NCBI GenBank assembly: GCA_013400155.1
Contig: VXBM01000761.1
Coordinates: 244,067-308,066 of the forward strand
Direction: 5' to 3'
Length of the DNA: 64,000 bases
Origin: Helopsaltes ochotensis
Lineage: Eukaryota > Chordata > Aves > Passeriformes > Locustellidae
The translations under genes and the position numbers were made by a program. The notes below the pieces were generated by a model. That model searched no databases. It was not told the origin of the DNA and saw only the letters and a list, made by a program, of their open reading frames with translations. Shown here piece by piece: positions 11,374-24,900 of this stretch. Positions within the stretch are counted from its first letter, which is position 1. Every line of letters starts with the position of its first letter.

Positions 11374-14300
11374 CCCCGCTCCCGCCGGGAGCTGCTCCAG
11401 CTCGATTTCCTCGCCGCCGCCCTCCAGGTCCCCTTCGTCAGCATCCTGGACACCCGCTGGCCGCTGCCTTTCCGAGCGCAGGTGAGACCCGCAGCGCCGG
11501 CACTGCACCGGGACGCGGCTCCCGTCCCCGCTCCCGTCCCTGCTCGCCGGCTCCGTCCTTGCTCCCGTCCCGGCTCCGTCCGTGCTCCTGTCCTGATCCC
11601 CGTCCCCGGCTCCATACCAGCTCTATCCCGATTCCCGTCTCGACTCCATACCGGCTCTATTCCGCGGGTCCTCCTCCCGGCTCTGATCTGCCTCCGATAC
11701 CGATCCCGGCTCCGATTCCAGCTCCAGTTCCGAATTCCAGCCACTCATCCTTGCTGCATCCCGACTACGTCCGGGCTCCATCCCGGCTCTGTTCTCCTTC
11801 TGTCTTCTCTCCCACCCCAGTCCCATCCCGTCCTCATTCCCACTTCCACCCTGCCTCTACCCCAGCCTCATCCTGTGCCCCATCCTGGCTCTGTCTCCCA
11901 TCACAGCTCTATTCCAGCCCCCTCTTGGCCCTCATTCCAGCCCTATCCTGGCTCTATCCCAGCTCCCATCTCAGCTCTCTTCTGGCCCCTTGCCCGGCTC
12001 TATCCCATACCCAATTCCAGCTTTCACTCCAAGGTAAGTTCCCTGGTTCCTCTGGAAGCTCTGCAGCCCTCAGCCCCAGTCCCCACTGCATTCTGTCTTC
12101 AGAAGGGCTCTGGGATGTGTCTTGGCAGTGGATCCCAGACAGGACCTGGGCAGGGAAGGGCAGGGAGTGTGGGATGACCTGAGGGCAGGTGGGCCCCTGT
12201 CCGGCGCTGCCTCTGGGCTGTTCCCGCGGGCAGGGGCACAGCCACGACCCTCGTGTGTTGGCAGAGCCCCTTCCACTTCCACATGGACCGGCAGAGCTCA
12301 CCGGAGACGCTGGTGGATGTGCTGGTGAGCGTCCTGCAGGCCAACAACTGGCAGGAGACCAGTCTGGTGCTCTGCCACCCCTGGGACGTCAACGGCTTCC
12401 TCGACCTCTGGGCCCAACGTTCCCAGCTCTTCCTCCGCACTGTCCTGGACCTGGGCTACCTGGATGAGCCCAGGGCCACCCGCTACCTGCGGCAGCACGG
12501 GGACCGTGTCAGGACCCTCTCCAGCCCGGTGCTGATGCTGGGCTGTGACCTGCACCGAGCTCGACTCGTCTTCCAGGCAGCCGAGGAGGTGGGGCTGCCA
12601 CCGCAGGAATTCCACTGGATGCTGGGCTTCCCGCTCAGCGCCAGTGAGCTGCAGACTGAGGGCCTGCCCCCAGGGCTGCTGGCCTTTGGGGAGGTCAGCC
12701 GGCCACCGCTGGAGCTCTTCGTGCAGGACATGGTGGGACTGGTATCCCAGGCCATCGCCCACGCTGCCCGCAGCCACCCCGACCCCGCAGAGCTGCAGAC
12801 CGCGGGCAACTGCAACGAGAGGCACTGGGCAAGCAGCGAATCCCCAGGGCGGCTCCTTGCCCGGTAAGGGGGTGCTGGGGGCTCCTCTTTTCCCCCATCC
12901 TGGCTCTGTAATATTGGGGTGCATGGGAGGGTTCTGCCCCAGACCCAGGATGGGGTAAGGGCAGAGCCAGGGTACGCCTGGGCTCAGTGCAGTGCTGTCC
13001 ACAGAGTGTGCAGCCACCACCGTGGGGCTCAGCCCCCCAGGACACGGCCAGTGCTGCACAGGGGGATATGTCACTTCACATCTCCTTAACACTGCCCGAG
13101 CACGGTCACTCTATAAATATTAATAACACTTGGCCCTAGCAGCACAGTGAGCTGCAGGGCACCGCAGCGGGGCCGGTTCCTGCTGCTCCTCCTTGACCTT
13201 GTCCCTGCCCGGGTTGGACACATCCCGCTCCCAGCTCCCAGCCTCATCCCTTGGTCCCAGCTTACCCGGAACACTGGAGCAGTGAAACTTTTTCCTTGGC
13301 AGGTTCCTGGCCAACACATCCTTCCACGGCCAGACGGGGCTGGTGCGTGTGGAGAACACAGCATTGGTGAGGCCGGAGCAGCAGTTCCGCGTCTGGAGTC
13401 TGCGCAAAGACTTGCAGGGGGTCCCCACCTGGATGACAGTGGGCACCTGGAGCCACGGCAAGCTGGAGCTGGAAGAAGGCGTGTGGCAGAGCCAGAGGCA
13501 GCGCAAGAGCCCCAGCGAGGCGGCCGAGGGGGCCCGCACACGGCTGCGGGTGGTGACGTTGGTGGAGCACCCCTTTGTCTTCACCAGGGAGGTGGATGAG
13601 GAAGGGAACTGCCCGGCTGGGCAGCTCTGCCTGGACCCCGGCACAAACGACTCGGCTGTGCTGGATGCCCTCTTTGAGAAGATCGGCAATGGCAACGGCT
13701 CAGTGCCACGGGCGTACAAGAAATGCTGCTACGGGTACTGCATCGACCTGCTGGAGAAGCTGGCCGAGGACATGGCCTTTGATTTCGAGCTCTACATCGT
13801 GGGTGATGGGAAATACGGGGCCTGGAAGAACGGGCGCTGGACGGGATTGGTGGGGGACCTGCTCAGCGGCACGGCCCACATGGCCGTCACCTCCTTCAGC
13901 ATCAACTCGGTGCGGAGCAAAGTCATTGACTTCACCAGCCCCTTCTTCTCCACCAGCCTGGGCATCTTGGTGAGGACCAAGGACACGGCATCGCCCATCG
14001 GGGCTTTCATGTGGCCCCTGCACTGGACCATGTGGGTGGGCATCTTCGTGGCGCTGCACATGACCGCACTCTTCCTCACCCTCTACGAGTGGAAGAGCCC
14101 CTACGGAATGACCCCCCACGGCCGCAACCGCATGAAGATCTTCTCCTACTCCTCAGCCCTCAACCTCTGCTACGCCATCCTCTTTGGGCGCACCGTCTCC
14201 AGCAAGACGCCCAAGTGCTGCACCGGCCGCTTCCTCATGAACCTCTGGGCCATCTTCTGCCTCCTGGTGCTCTCCAGCTACACGGCCAACCTGGCAGCTG

Positions 14301-16473
14301 TCATGGTGGGGGACAAGACCTTTGAGGAGCTCTCAGGCATTCATGACCCAAAGGTGGGTGAGTGTCCAGCTGCTTCAGATGGGCGGGGAGAGGGCTGAAG
14401 GCCAGGGAAGGGACTGAGGGGGGTCCTGTCCTTCCTTCCACACCTTCCTCCTTCTCTCCAGCCCCAGTCCTGCATCTTGGCCCCTCCTAAGAGTGCGGTT
14501 GAGACCCGCAGAAAGCTTTGTGTGTGTATCCCACTGGTATTTAATCCCAGCCTCAGCTCCAGGGCAGGGGGAAGTGGGCTGAGTTTACACTGAGGCTGCT
14601 CTTGGAGAAGCTCTTTCCTAGACACCCCCAAGAGCTGCTGCACCTCTGGGGCTGCCCAGACACCCTGCCTGGGACTCAGGGCTGGGGACACACTCCTGGG
14701 GCCAGGGGTGCTGATGCTCTGGTGCCTCCTTCCAGCTCCATCACCCCTCACAGGGCTTCCGCTTCGGCACAGTGTGGGAGAGCAGTGCTGAGGAGTACAT
14801 CAAGAAGAGCTTCCCCGAGATGCACGAGTACATGCGGCGCTACAACGTCCCCACCACCCCCGACGGCGTCACCATGCTCAAGTGAGGGATGAGGAGAGCA
14901 TGAGGGGGTCCCCCTCACCTTTTACCCCTCCCAGGGCATCTTTTGCCTCAGCCCTGGAGCCTGTGCACCCCCCACTCCACATACACAAGCCCCCCACCTC
15001 TGGGAAGGGTGTCAGGCTGGGGAGATGCTAGGCAAGGGGGGAGCAGCCCCTCCCTAAGCATCCATCCCCCCATGCTGGTACAGGACAGAGCCCGCCAAGC
15101 TCAACGCCTTCATCATGGATAAGTCACTGCTGGATTATGAGGTCTCCATCGACTCCGACTGCAAACTGCTCACTGTGGGCAAACCCTTTGCCATTGAAGG
15201 TTTGAGGGGGCTGTGGTGGGAAGGGGGTTTTGCTCTGTGTGTGTGACCAGGCTGGGGCTGTGCCCTGGACTGGGGGCTGTACCCCCTGTCCCAGCACTGC
15301 CCCTCTCTCCCCCCCCTCACCGGGGCCAGGCTACGGCATCGGCCTCCCCCAGAACTCGCCGCTGACCTCCAATGTCTCCGAGTTCATCAGCCGCTACAAA
15401 TCCTCGGGGTTCATCGACCTCCTGCACGACAAGTGGTACAAGATGGTGCCCTGCGGCAAACGTGTCTTTGCCGTCACCGAGGTGCGGCGGCCCCTCGGCT
15501 CGGGGTGGGGGACTCTGGGGTCTGGCACCCCCCAGCTCACAGCCCCTGCTGCCCGCAGACCCTGCAGATGGGCATCTACCACTTCTCGGGGCTGTTCGTG
15601 CTGCTGTGCATCGGCCTGAGCGGCTCCCTCCTCACCTCGCTGGGCGAGCACATCTTCTACCGCCTCGTCCTGCCTCGCATCCGGCGCAAGAAGAAATTCA
15701 ACTACTGGCTGCACACCAGCCAGGTGGGGCCAGGAGAAGGGGCTCACACAGTGCCCCAAAGACCCCTAACCCCATGTTCCTGCTCCTTCTTAAACTGCAC
15801 CATCTCTGCCCTTCTCCAGCCCTAGACCACCAACCCCCGTTTAACCCCTGAACCATCACCTCCAGACCATCACCCTTCAATTAATCCCTGGCCTGTTAAC
15901 CTCCAGACCATCATCCCCCAACTCACTCTTGCCATGCTCCCCACAGAAAATCCATCGGGCTCTGAATATGGGCACGGAGGAGCGGAAGAGCCAGCAGCTG
16001 AAGCTGGAGCAGAGGTACAGTTGGGACTGGGAGCCTGCCCCACCTTCCTCCTCATCCCTGTGGACAGGCAGAGTTCTGGGAGGGCTGCAGAAGGACCCCA
16101 CAGCAGCCACATCCCAATCCAGCCCTCCCCACACAGGTGCGAGCCCCAGCCGAGGTCGGCAGCGGCGGCAGCACAGCCCTGGAGCGCCCTGCGGAAGGAG
16201 GCACGGCGGGTGCGCTTCCAGCTGGACAAAGCCCGCCCCGAGGGTGAGGGGTCTCCGTGGCACCGCGGGAACGGGCGGCCACCGCAGCCCCTGGACAGAG
16301 CTGCCGGTGAGAACGAGCTCCGGGAGCTGGAGGAGAAGATCCAGGAGATGCGGGACCAGCTGCGCGCGGCGCTGCTGAGGAAGAGCGAGCTGGTGTCCGT
16401 GCTGGGCACTGCCAAGGGCGGCCGGCCACTGCCCACCCCGCTGGCCACCGAGGGAGACCAGGAGGAGAGGTGA
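11374..16473 (+). CDS. GRIN3B: GRIN3B, NMDA receptor subunit GluN3B, 5'-partial
   Basis: Nine exons join into 913 residues: 11374-11481 (start lost in the gap), 12265-12863, 13303-14353, 14736-14881, 15084-15199, 15330-15481, 15559-15723, 15947-16014, 16137-16473. Visible in order are the end of the amino-terminal domain, ligand-binding lobe S1 (VVTLVEHPFVF, CCYGYCIDLLEKLAED), M1 (MWPLHWTMWVGIFVALHMTA), the pore loop with FGRTVSSKTPKC, M3 with the SYTANLAAVMV gate motif, S2 (FIMDKSLLDYEV, YGIGLPQNSPLTSN), M4, and a cytoplasmic tail ending in a coiled coil near ELRELEEKIQEMRDQL. Family knowledge: GluN3 subunits bind glycine, lower Ca2+ permeability in NMDA receptors, and can form glycine-gated receptors at the neuronal membrane. 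The frame is intact. GRIN3A is excluded by the tail and by the WDR18/TMEM259 neighbours. Confidence 0.95.
11500..12030. repeat. Pyrimidine-rich degenerate repeat in GRIN3B intron 1
   Basis: The intron between GRIN3B exons 1 and 2 is dominated by imperfect short units of the type ATCCCGGCTCTA / CTCCCGTCCC, with a strong purine/pyrimidine strand bias. The long ORFs seen through it in several frames come from this repetitive composition. Its position beside the N gap suggests that repetitive, GC-rich DNA broke the assembly here. Confidence 0.65.
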
Positions 16474-16754
16474 GGTGGGGGCCAGGGATCCCCCAAAACA
16501 TCCCAGGACAGGCTGCTCTGCCAGGGCGGGGCAGGGCAGGACAGGCCACTTGCTCCTCAAACTCAAAAGAGGGAAAACAGGTAAGGAGGGATGTCCTGGG
16601 GCTGCCCCACCTCTGGGGCTTTTGTCTCTCTCCCCCATCCCTTCTGCTGGCAGTGAGGGTTTGAAGGGCTGGAAGGTTCTTCTTGGGGTGAGAGTGCCCG
16701 TAGTGCCTGGACAAAGCTCAGCCCCACGCTCCTGCTCTGTTTTTACACCACATA

Positions 16755-16760
16755 AATAAA
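16755..16760 (+). terminator. GRIN3B: GRIN3B polyadenylation signal
   Basis: A canonical AATAAA lies about 280 bases after the GRIN3B stop codon, in a small AT-rich patch. It gives a short 3'UTR of roughly 300 bases. It is the only AATAAA between the GRIN3B stop and the convergent TMEM259 3' end. Confidence 0.75.
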
Positions 16761-16784
16761 GATGTCGAAGGAATACGATGTCTG

Positions 16785-17380
16785 CTTTTCCTCTTCCCCA
16801 AATGCTGCCAGGGCTGGCTGAGAGTAACCCTTCCCCTTCCTCTCCTTCCTCCGCAGGCCCAGCCCAGCCCCGCCGCAGGACTGCCGTGATTAGGAGGAGG
16901 AGGCAGAGGAAGCTCCCACATGGATGGGGCAGGACAGGCGGAGACTGGAACCTCCCTCTGGAGACGCAGCTCCAGGGAGGCAATCCCGGGCTGATGCCAG
17001 AGCCACCGCAAAGCAGAACCGGAGCCTTCCTCGGGAGGAGCGTGAGGGATGGAGATGCGGCTCAGGGCTCTGCCCGCCCCTGAGGATAAGGAATAGCTCC
17101 CCATCCCACTAGAGGCGGCTGCGGAAGGAGCCGGAGCCCTGCAGCCCCGCCCCTGGCACGGAGGCTGCCCAGCAGCACCGAGCACAGCCAGGACAGGGTT
17201 GGTGCTCGGCCCTCTGCCCTGCAAGGGGACAGATGGTGACGCCCCAGGACGGCAGGAGGAGACACCCCCAGGACTGAGCGTTCACCTCGCTGCACCCCCT
17301 GCCCCCCAGGACTCCCGCACGTCAGCCCAGCACAGCCGTGGGCAGGGCACGGGGCAGCGCCGCAGGAGCTGTTAAGAGAT
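16785..17380. other. Convergent intergenic spacer GRIN3B-TMEM259
   Basis: About 600 bases separate the two convergent polyadenylation signals. The sequence is GC-rich and purine-biased in parts. I see no gene, repeat or small RNA in it. Confidence 0.5.
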
Positions 17381-17384
17381 AATA

Positions 17385-17390
17385 TTTATT
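17385..17390 (-). terminator. TMEM259: TMEM259 polyadenylation signal
   Basis: On the minus strand this reads AATAAA, within an AT-rich patch (about 17375-17455) that contrasts with its GC-rich surroundings. It lies about 1.6 kb after the TMEM259 stop. Confidence 0.65.
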
Positions 17391-18977
17391 ATTATATACA
17401 AACACATTTTGTACATTAATTAAATAGAATGAACTCTACTCTTCATTCATCAAATCATTTGGTTTGGTGTCCCCCCCGTTCCCCTCCCACCCACTCCTCG
17501 GAAAAGCCTAAGGTCATTCCCGGCACTCCAGAGGCTGGGAGCCAGTTGGCCACAAGGCCCCTTTCTCAGGAGTGCTGGCAGCAGCAAGATTTGACCTGCT
17601 GGTCACAGCAGGGTCTCCCCTGCCCTGGCGCAGCACCACGGCTGCTCCAGGTAAAAAGGAAAAACAAGAAGGGGACACCCAGGTGGGAAAGGCAGAGGGG
17701 TGAAGAGGGGGCTCTGAGCCCCCCCGTTGGACAAGGTAACACTGAAACGCACGGAGCCCTCCGAGAGAGACGGACTCCAGACACTGCTCAGCCATAAGGG
17801 GACAACACTGAACTCGGGGACATCTGTGCAGGGACCCAGCTGTCCCCAAGAGCTAAGTGCCCACATGTCCCTGCCCTGTCTCACCATGCTTCTCCCAGAG
17901 CTTCATCCTGCCTCACTCTGCTCCACCTCCCTGCACAAACCCTCCTTCCTTCCAGCACATCCTGGCATGGATCTGGCCCCTCTGCAGGGGTCCACAGGCA
18001 GCCCCCAGCTCAGCCTCTTGGCAGAGGGGTCAGGCTCTGCCAGCCTCACCTCCACTGCCAGGGAAACATGGGAAAACCAGCTGAAATGTCTTGGCTTTAG
18101 TATTTCGGTTTTTTGCTAAACCAGCTCATGCAACAGTCCAGAGGCATGAGGAGCCACTCTCTCCTCTGGGATGGGGCTGATCCTAAACACAGTGTCCCAC
18201 GGGAGGGACAAGGCACTGGAAAGCAGCTGCCTTACCCAGAGCAGAGCTGTGCAGGACAGAGCTGCTGCCCTCCCCTCACACCTCTTCAGACACCCACTGC
18301 AGCACTCCAAGCATCACTCATGGCTCTTGGGATGGCGGCTCCCACCTGGACATAGCACCTTTCACCTCCCAACCCACCCACCAAGGAAGTTTAAGGACAG
18401 AAAAAAAGGGGGCTTGAACTGCAGCTTTCTGCTTTGGTTGTGCCCTGGCCTGGGCAGACTTTGTGCCTGGGGAAGGTAAAAGCTCCTCCTCCCCTCAGGA
18501 GCAGCAAAAGTGACCAGGATTTGTCTCCGTGGCTCTCCCACAGGGACTGGATGCTCTCTGCCTGTTCTACCCACTCCTCTCTAACCACAAAGCTGCCACA
18601 CCTGTGGCCTGTCCCTGGTCAGCTCCCACCTGGGGATCAGCACCTGGACTGCAAACACAGCTGCAGGGGCAAAGCCAAGGATTGGGGACAAGGAAAATGC
18701 AGGGAAGGAGTGGGGCAGGGTGGGAACAGGTGGCTGGCTCACCTGAGGCCTCAGAGGAGTCCTGGAGCCGTGTGGGCCAGGGGACCAAACCCCACCATCC
18801 TTCCCACAGCCCCCTGTGCCTTTCCTAGGGGAGGGAGGTCACTGCAGCCCTGCTCTGTCCCAGCTCCTCCAGCTCTGCTCAGAGGGATCCATGGGTTAAG
18901 GATGATGGTGAAGTGAGAAATAGTAACAAACAAAATCCAAATGCCTTCCCAGCAGTCCAGAATGACAACAATGGGGC
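17391..18977 (-). other. TMEM259: TMEM259 3'UTR
   Basis: About 1.6 kb lie between the TMEM259 stop codon and the polyadenylation signal, with no splice signals joining further coding sequence. Nothing resembling another gene is seen on either strand. The extent is inferred from the signal position. Confidence 0.6.
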
Positions 18978-21900
18978 TCAGGACAGGTTCCTGGAGCTTG
19001 GCTCTGAGCTGGGCGTTCTCTCTGCTGGTGCTGGGTAGGGGCTGCTCTCCCCCCAGTCCTCCAAACCTCTGTCCTGGTCACTGTCCCCCCCCGAGGCTGG
19101 CAGGGGCTCTGCCATGCTGCCACTGCTGCCCGTGCAGTTTTTGCCACTAGTTTTTGCTCGGCTGTCTGAGCCCTCGAGAGCCTCAGTCTGCTTGGGAAGG
19201 GTGGGGCTGGGGACTGCCCCCTCCTGGAGCGGGGCAAGGTGTGCAGCCCCAGCAGCGGGGGGAGCATCTGCTGCGGCCACCACGGACGTGGAGGTGACCT
19301 CGATGGTGATGGAGCCCACGGCCGTCTCTGGGCGGTCGCTGCTGACCCTGATGCGGGCCACCAACCCCGAGGCGGAGGCGGCCGCCTCCTGAGGGCTCCC
19401 GTTGGCCACAGTTTCATGCACCACGGGCTCCAGGAGGCTCGTGCTCAGGTCAGACAGGAAGGAGGCCTCCGTGACGATGGCAGCTGTCTCGGCCACCCAG
19501 TTCAGGTCGCTGCCCACAGAGGCGGCGGCGGCGGCGATGACGCTGGAGGCCTCGCCGGGGGTCAGGGCGGCCGGAGCGCTGCCCTCCCCGGGGGGCCCAG
19601 GGGCCAGCGGGGCTCGGCGGCCGCCGGCCTCAACCGGGGCAGCCGTGGTGTTGTTGTTGAGGTTGTCCTGCAGCGTAGTCTGCGTGCCCTGCCCGACCTG
19701 CTGGTTCTGCAGCAGCATCTCCTGGATCCGGATCTGCTGCAGGATGGCCGGCAGCTCGTAGTGGTGGAAGAAGTAAATCATCGAGTGCTGGTGGAGGAAA
19801 GGGAAAGGCGTCACCCTGGGGCTGGGTCACAGGCCATCACATCCCACATTCTCCTGAAGAATCCAGCTGCTCTGACACTCAGAAGGTCAGCAGCAAGTTC
19901 GGAAAGATTTATCCCTTCCACTGGGACTACTGCAAGCTGCTTTATAGTTTCTCTCTGAAGACAGGCAAGAGAGTACAGCCCCACTTCACTCTCAAAGACT
20001 GGGAAAAGAAGGATGACAGCATTCCTCTGGCCCATCCTCTATTCCCTGTCCCCACCCTGCAGCAGGTCAACAACTAAAGACACCCAACAGGTATGCTTGA
20101 TCCAGGATATCAGACTTGGAACTGGTCCTGCCAGCATCGTCACTGCACAGACCTGAACAGCTCCTCTGCAAGGCAGACCCTTCCCAGGATTTATTCCAGA
20201 AGGACAGGACAGAAATCCTTCCCAACACCCATGTGGCATCAGGTTATTGTCAGTCCTATGGCTGGACTGGAGGCAGCAATCCAAACATCCTCTCTTCCAC
20301 AGCCTCATTCTGCTGCTCCATTTCCAAACCAGGCTTAATTCCATCTCTTACAGAAATAAGGATCTCTCCTCCAACCCAGCTTGAGAGGAAGTTTGACAAA
20401 GTCCTCCAAGGTGCATCAGCCCCGCAGGGACTCACCTGGATGAAGAGCCAGGAGGTGACAAGTGCCAGGCTGCTGTACTGCCCGTTGAAGCGGTAGTGGT
20501 AGGCGTAGAAGGCAAAGTGGTACAAGTAGAAGAATCTGGACAAGAAGGTAAGAAAAATCAGGAAAAATGTGAGCTCCTTTCTCCTCCCAACACCAGCCTG
20601 AGCTGGGGCACTTCGCATGGGGTGACACAGAGTCATTAACAGATAATTAGAGTTGCCTGTCTATGAACAGGACAAAACAAGAGGCTGGGGGACATCAAGG
20701 CGATTCCAAGATCCAGGCCCAAACCCGAAGTGGAGAAACCGCACTTTGGACCCTGTGACACGTGGGGCAGCTCCCAAGCCACCTTAGGAGTGGAGGGCCT
20801 TGTGCCTGGGGGTGCTGGGAATGACTCAGAGCAGCTGGGGGAGGACAGGCAGAGGGAATGTGGCCACAGCCAGCCCTTACCTGAGCCAGTGCCTCTTGCT
20901 GGTGTTGGTGTGGCAGCAGATTGCGTCGTACTGGTCCGCCAGCCACACGATGAGGATGATGTAGAATGCGGTTGTGGTGTCATTGAAGAACTCAGACATT
21001 ATGGCCTCCATACCTGGTGACAGAGGGGACATCAGCAGGTGGCAGGGCATGGGAAGGGGTCCTCTATCACCTCAGAGCAGGGCTGTGACTGCACCTGCCC
21101 AGGGCAGGTAGCTGGGCTCTGCTTAAGGCAGCAGCTATGGCCAAGAGTGTTCTGCCTGCCATGTCCCATGGATCAGCCGCATCCTGCGGTGCAGATTTCA
21201 GGAGGCTTTGCTGCTTTTTAAATTAAAATTGTACAAATGCAACGTGGACACAGAGTGCCAGTCTGCAACGAGCTCCAGGGACAGACAAAGCTTCAGATTC
21301 TGGGATTTCCCAACAAACTGCTGCTTTTCTAGGGGACCCAGAAGGACAATGGAGCTCACAGTGCCATCAAATTCCAGCGCCTTCTGCCTTGTGATGAGCA
21401 GCCACAGTAACCACCTGCCGTGGCCAGCTTGGAACAGGGAATTAGACTTCCCACAGATCCCAGAGGGACGTGCTGCAGACACAAGCAGCGAGGCAAGTCC
21501 TTACCGACCAGAGCCAGGATGACAGTGAGGAGTGGAGCAGCAGGGAATGCAATGGTCATGTTCATCTCCAGCATCTGTAACAGGTCAACTGCAAGAGGGA
21601 AAACACGCTGAGGCACAGAGAGGATGGAGGGCCACAGAAACCTCCATCCCACAGTTCTGCCTGCTCAGTGCAGCCACATCATCTGTCTCTTCTCAGGACA
21701 GAGAACAGCTCTGGCAAACGCAGTGACTGGGAGCAGGAGGATGTAGTCCCTTTGTAGCTACAGGTAGAACTCTCCTAAATTGGAACTAATGATCTTCAAG
21801 GTCCTTCCAACCCAAACCCGCTGAGACTCTACAACAACCCTGTGCTGGAGCAGGCACAGTGCCCAGCACAACCCAAACCCCTCAGCTAGTCCTTACCAAT

Positions 21901-24900
21901 GAAGACAAAGATCTGATGGTGTGAGTAGCGCAGCAGCATCGAGACAGAGAGAGTCTGGAACAGGAGAGAGAAGGGGAGGCAGATTAGAGCCCCACGGGTG
22001 CAGGGAGTCGCTCGGAATCGCAGTGCGGCAGAGGCCCGGACGAGCCTGGGCTTGCACATCCCACACTCATTAGCAGGAGCTTTGCAGAGTCATTTCCCAA
22101 AGAGTAATTAGAGCTTCAAAAACAGCAATTAATCTCTGTGCTGCTGCAGGGGAACAGACAGTAAGGGATTTGTTTGTAAAGGGACCAATCCTGAATGCCT
22201 GCGCTGGGGCCACACCAACCCACAGAGCTGGGAGCAGGGATTCTCCTGCCCTCCATCCCGCTCCTCCCGCAGCTCCCAGCACCTCCCTGCACTCGGTTCC
22301 TCCTCAGTGCCCACAGTGTGATTGTGCACAGACCTGCCCCGTGGGTGGGACAGCCACACACAAAGATACAGTCACCCACATCCACCCAAGACAACAAACA
22401 CGGGGTAGTTATGGCTTGGGAACTTGTCTGATGTGTATCTGAGAACACCTCATCTCACATATCAGCATTTGGTTTATCTTGATCACTCCTGGCAAATCAG
22501 TCTGGGCTGATTTGTTGGGAAATCAGTTCTTAAAAGTCTCAGAGGACAAATGTCTGCACCCTGTACTGACAGCTGGAGTGTTTTAAGGACACTTAGAAAC
22601 TAACAGCAGCTCTCTTTTGACAACAAAAACAACGCTGCATTTTAGGTCAGCTCTTCTGTTCATTTCACTGGTGGAATCCAGGAAAAAAAAAAACCCAAAC
22701 AAACAAAAACATGCCCCAGAGTAAGGCCTCATCCTCCACCAACTAAACTTTAAAAGCAGATGAGAGCTCTGCTGTAACATCAACCACTCACTGCCCAGCT
22801 CACAGTGACTTACGAAGATGACCATGATGACGAAGGCTGCCAGGTAGGACGTCCTGGCCATCCACATGCTGACAAAGCGATAATGCTCCCCAGACACCAC
22901 GTTGCGAAGGAAACCTGGAGAAAAAACACCAACACAAGCTCAGTGTGATTAAGCCACAGACTAAGAATCAAGCTTCAGTGCCTGCTAAAGAAACAGGATT
23001 TGGAGCAAATCCTCAGGGCGGCACTCATTGTCATGCAGGGCAGTGATGCGGGAGGAAATCACGTTTCCAGACACCTCTCCCCTCCTGCCTCTCTCATTTT
23101 GTCCTTGACAATAACACAGGGAGCTGCTCCCTGCATTACAGATTAATCAATAGTCAGAAGATGATAGTCAGGCATCCACAGAACAAACACCCACTGCTCC
23201 AGGCAGCTGCTGCTGAGACTCCCCCAGGCCTTACCTTTGTTTTCCTCGTTTTCAGCTAAAGCTTTGACACTCGACATCAGGATGTCATCGTAGCCCAGGA
23301 ACTCGTCCAGCAGCAGGCGGCTGAACCTGTCCCCAAAGCACTGATCCCTGGTAGGATCTAAAAAGAACACAAAAACCCTTTCACACTGTTCACACCTGGA
23401 GCCACAAAGGCACAAGGTGAGGGATACTTGTGCCAGCAGAGCTGCATCTGCATGTGGACCTGGGGCAGTAAAACCAAATTTGGGAGGACTGGGAGAGAAA
23501 ATCTCACCCCCTGCCAGATCCAGCCACAATAAAGTGAAAATGGCACTCAGGCCTTAAGGATTCTCAGGGATGTCACACTCTGAGCTGGCACAAACACAAA
23601 GGGAATTTGCCCTCTAGGCTTGGCCTATCTCCAGGGCTCACCCTGACTGCCCATTAACTGCACAGGAAAGCTGCTTAACCCCCATCCAGCTCTGCTTCAG
23701 CTTGAGTGGGAGGAAATTACAAGCTCTTCTCTGATTGCTGCGCTAACAGATAGAGAGGCTCACAGGCACGAGAAGGTCTGAGGCTGTGCTCCTGACTTGG
23801 ACAGGTTTTAATGGAGCAAATGCCAGGAGAACACTGTTCAGGGAAATGACCTGCTGGTGCTCACAGGGGCACAGCAGCACACACACTGTGACAGATCTGT
23901 GAGCACCGTCCCCAGCATCTGCACAGTTGCTCTGGCCACTAGGCTTCAACCCTGCTGCTCCCCACTGAGCCCAGAGCTTCAGTGCCTTCAGTTAGGGAGA
24001 GAGCTCTTCCCTGCTCCGTGTGGGAATACTGTGCTGGGCATGACATCAGGGCTCACTGAACCAGGCTCCACCATTTCAGAAAGCTCCTCCAGAAAAGCTG
24101 TGACCTACAAAAGGCTGACAGGCTGCACACAGCAGCTCTCCCGCGTGGGAAGTGAGCACAATGAGCTTCAGAAAGAGCTCCCAGAGATGGTGTGGAGGTC
24201 TGTGCACCACAGGTCCCCACCCCTGAGCCCCTTGCCCTGCCCGGGCTGCCCCCCACTCACCCAGGGTCACCACCATGACGGGGATGCTGAGGCGCTGCCG
24301 CGTGCTCTGGGACAGGCGCAGGAAGCCGTACTCCAGAGAGTATTCCACAATGTACTCCTCCTGTGGCCACACTGGGAGAGAGACACAGGGACACAGAGAG
24401 ACTCAACACCCACATCTACCAACAGCCACCATGAAGAAACAACCCCTCTGGGTTCCCCTCTCCTCCCTCCCATCATGTTCTTGAAAAGGGAACTGGTTGC
24501 AAACCAGTGGGCTCCAGGCTTCCCTCAAACTAATTAAATATAAATCAATACAAACTGTTTGGAATTACAGCCCACTCCCTTGACATTAGTCTTTAATGTG
24601 GAACTTCTGGGAAAGCTTCAGGGCAGCACTTCCAAGCTCTGCCCAGAACTTGCGCACATCTCTGCCTGGCAAGCCCAGAGCCACTTGCTCTTGCTCTGTT
24701 CAATTTCTGCTTCCCATGCTGTTTGGGAATCAGCAGGAAAATCCACTTTACACCTGCTGAACACCAAGGAAAAGTTCCAGAGGCAAGAGCCCTGCACTTC
24801 CCAGGGGACTGAGGTCACTGCTGCAATCACATGTCAGAACTGAAGGCAGCAGCAATTACAGATTTCCCAAAAACTGGTGGTGCCTGAAGTTTCCCCCGTT

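Noticed and set aside
10430..11485. ORFs of 290-470 codons on both strands across the N gap
   Set aside because: They are open only because N codons are not stops. The true GRIN3B frame in this exon is a different one.
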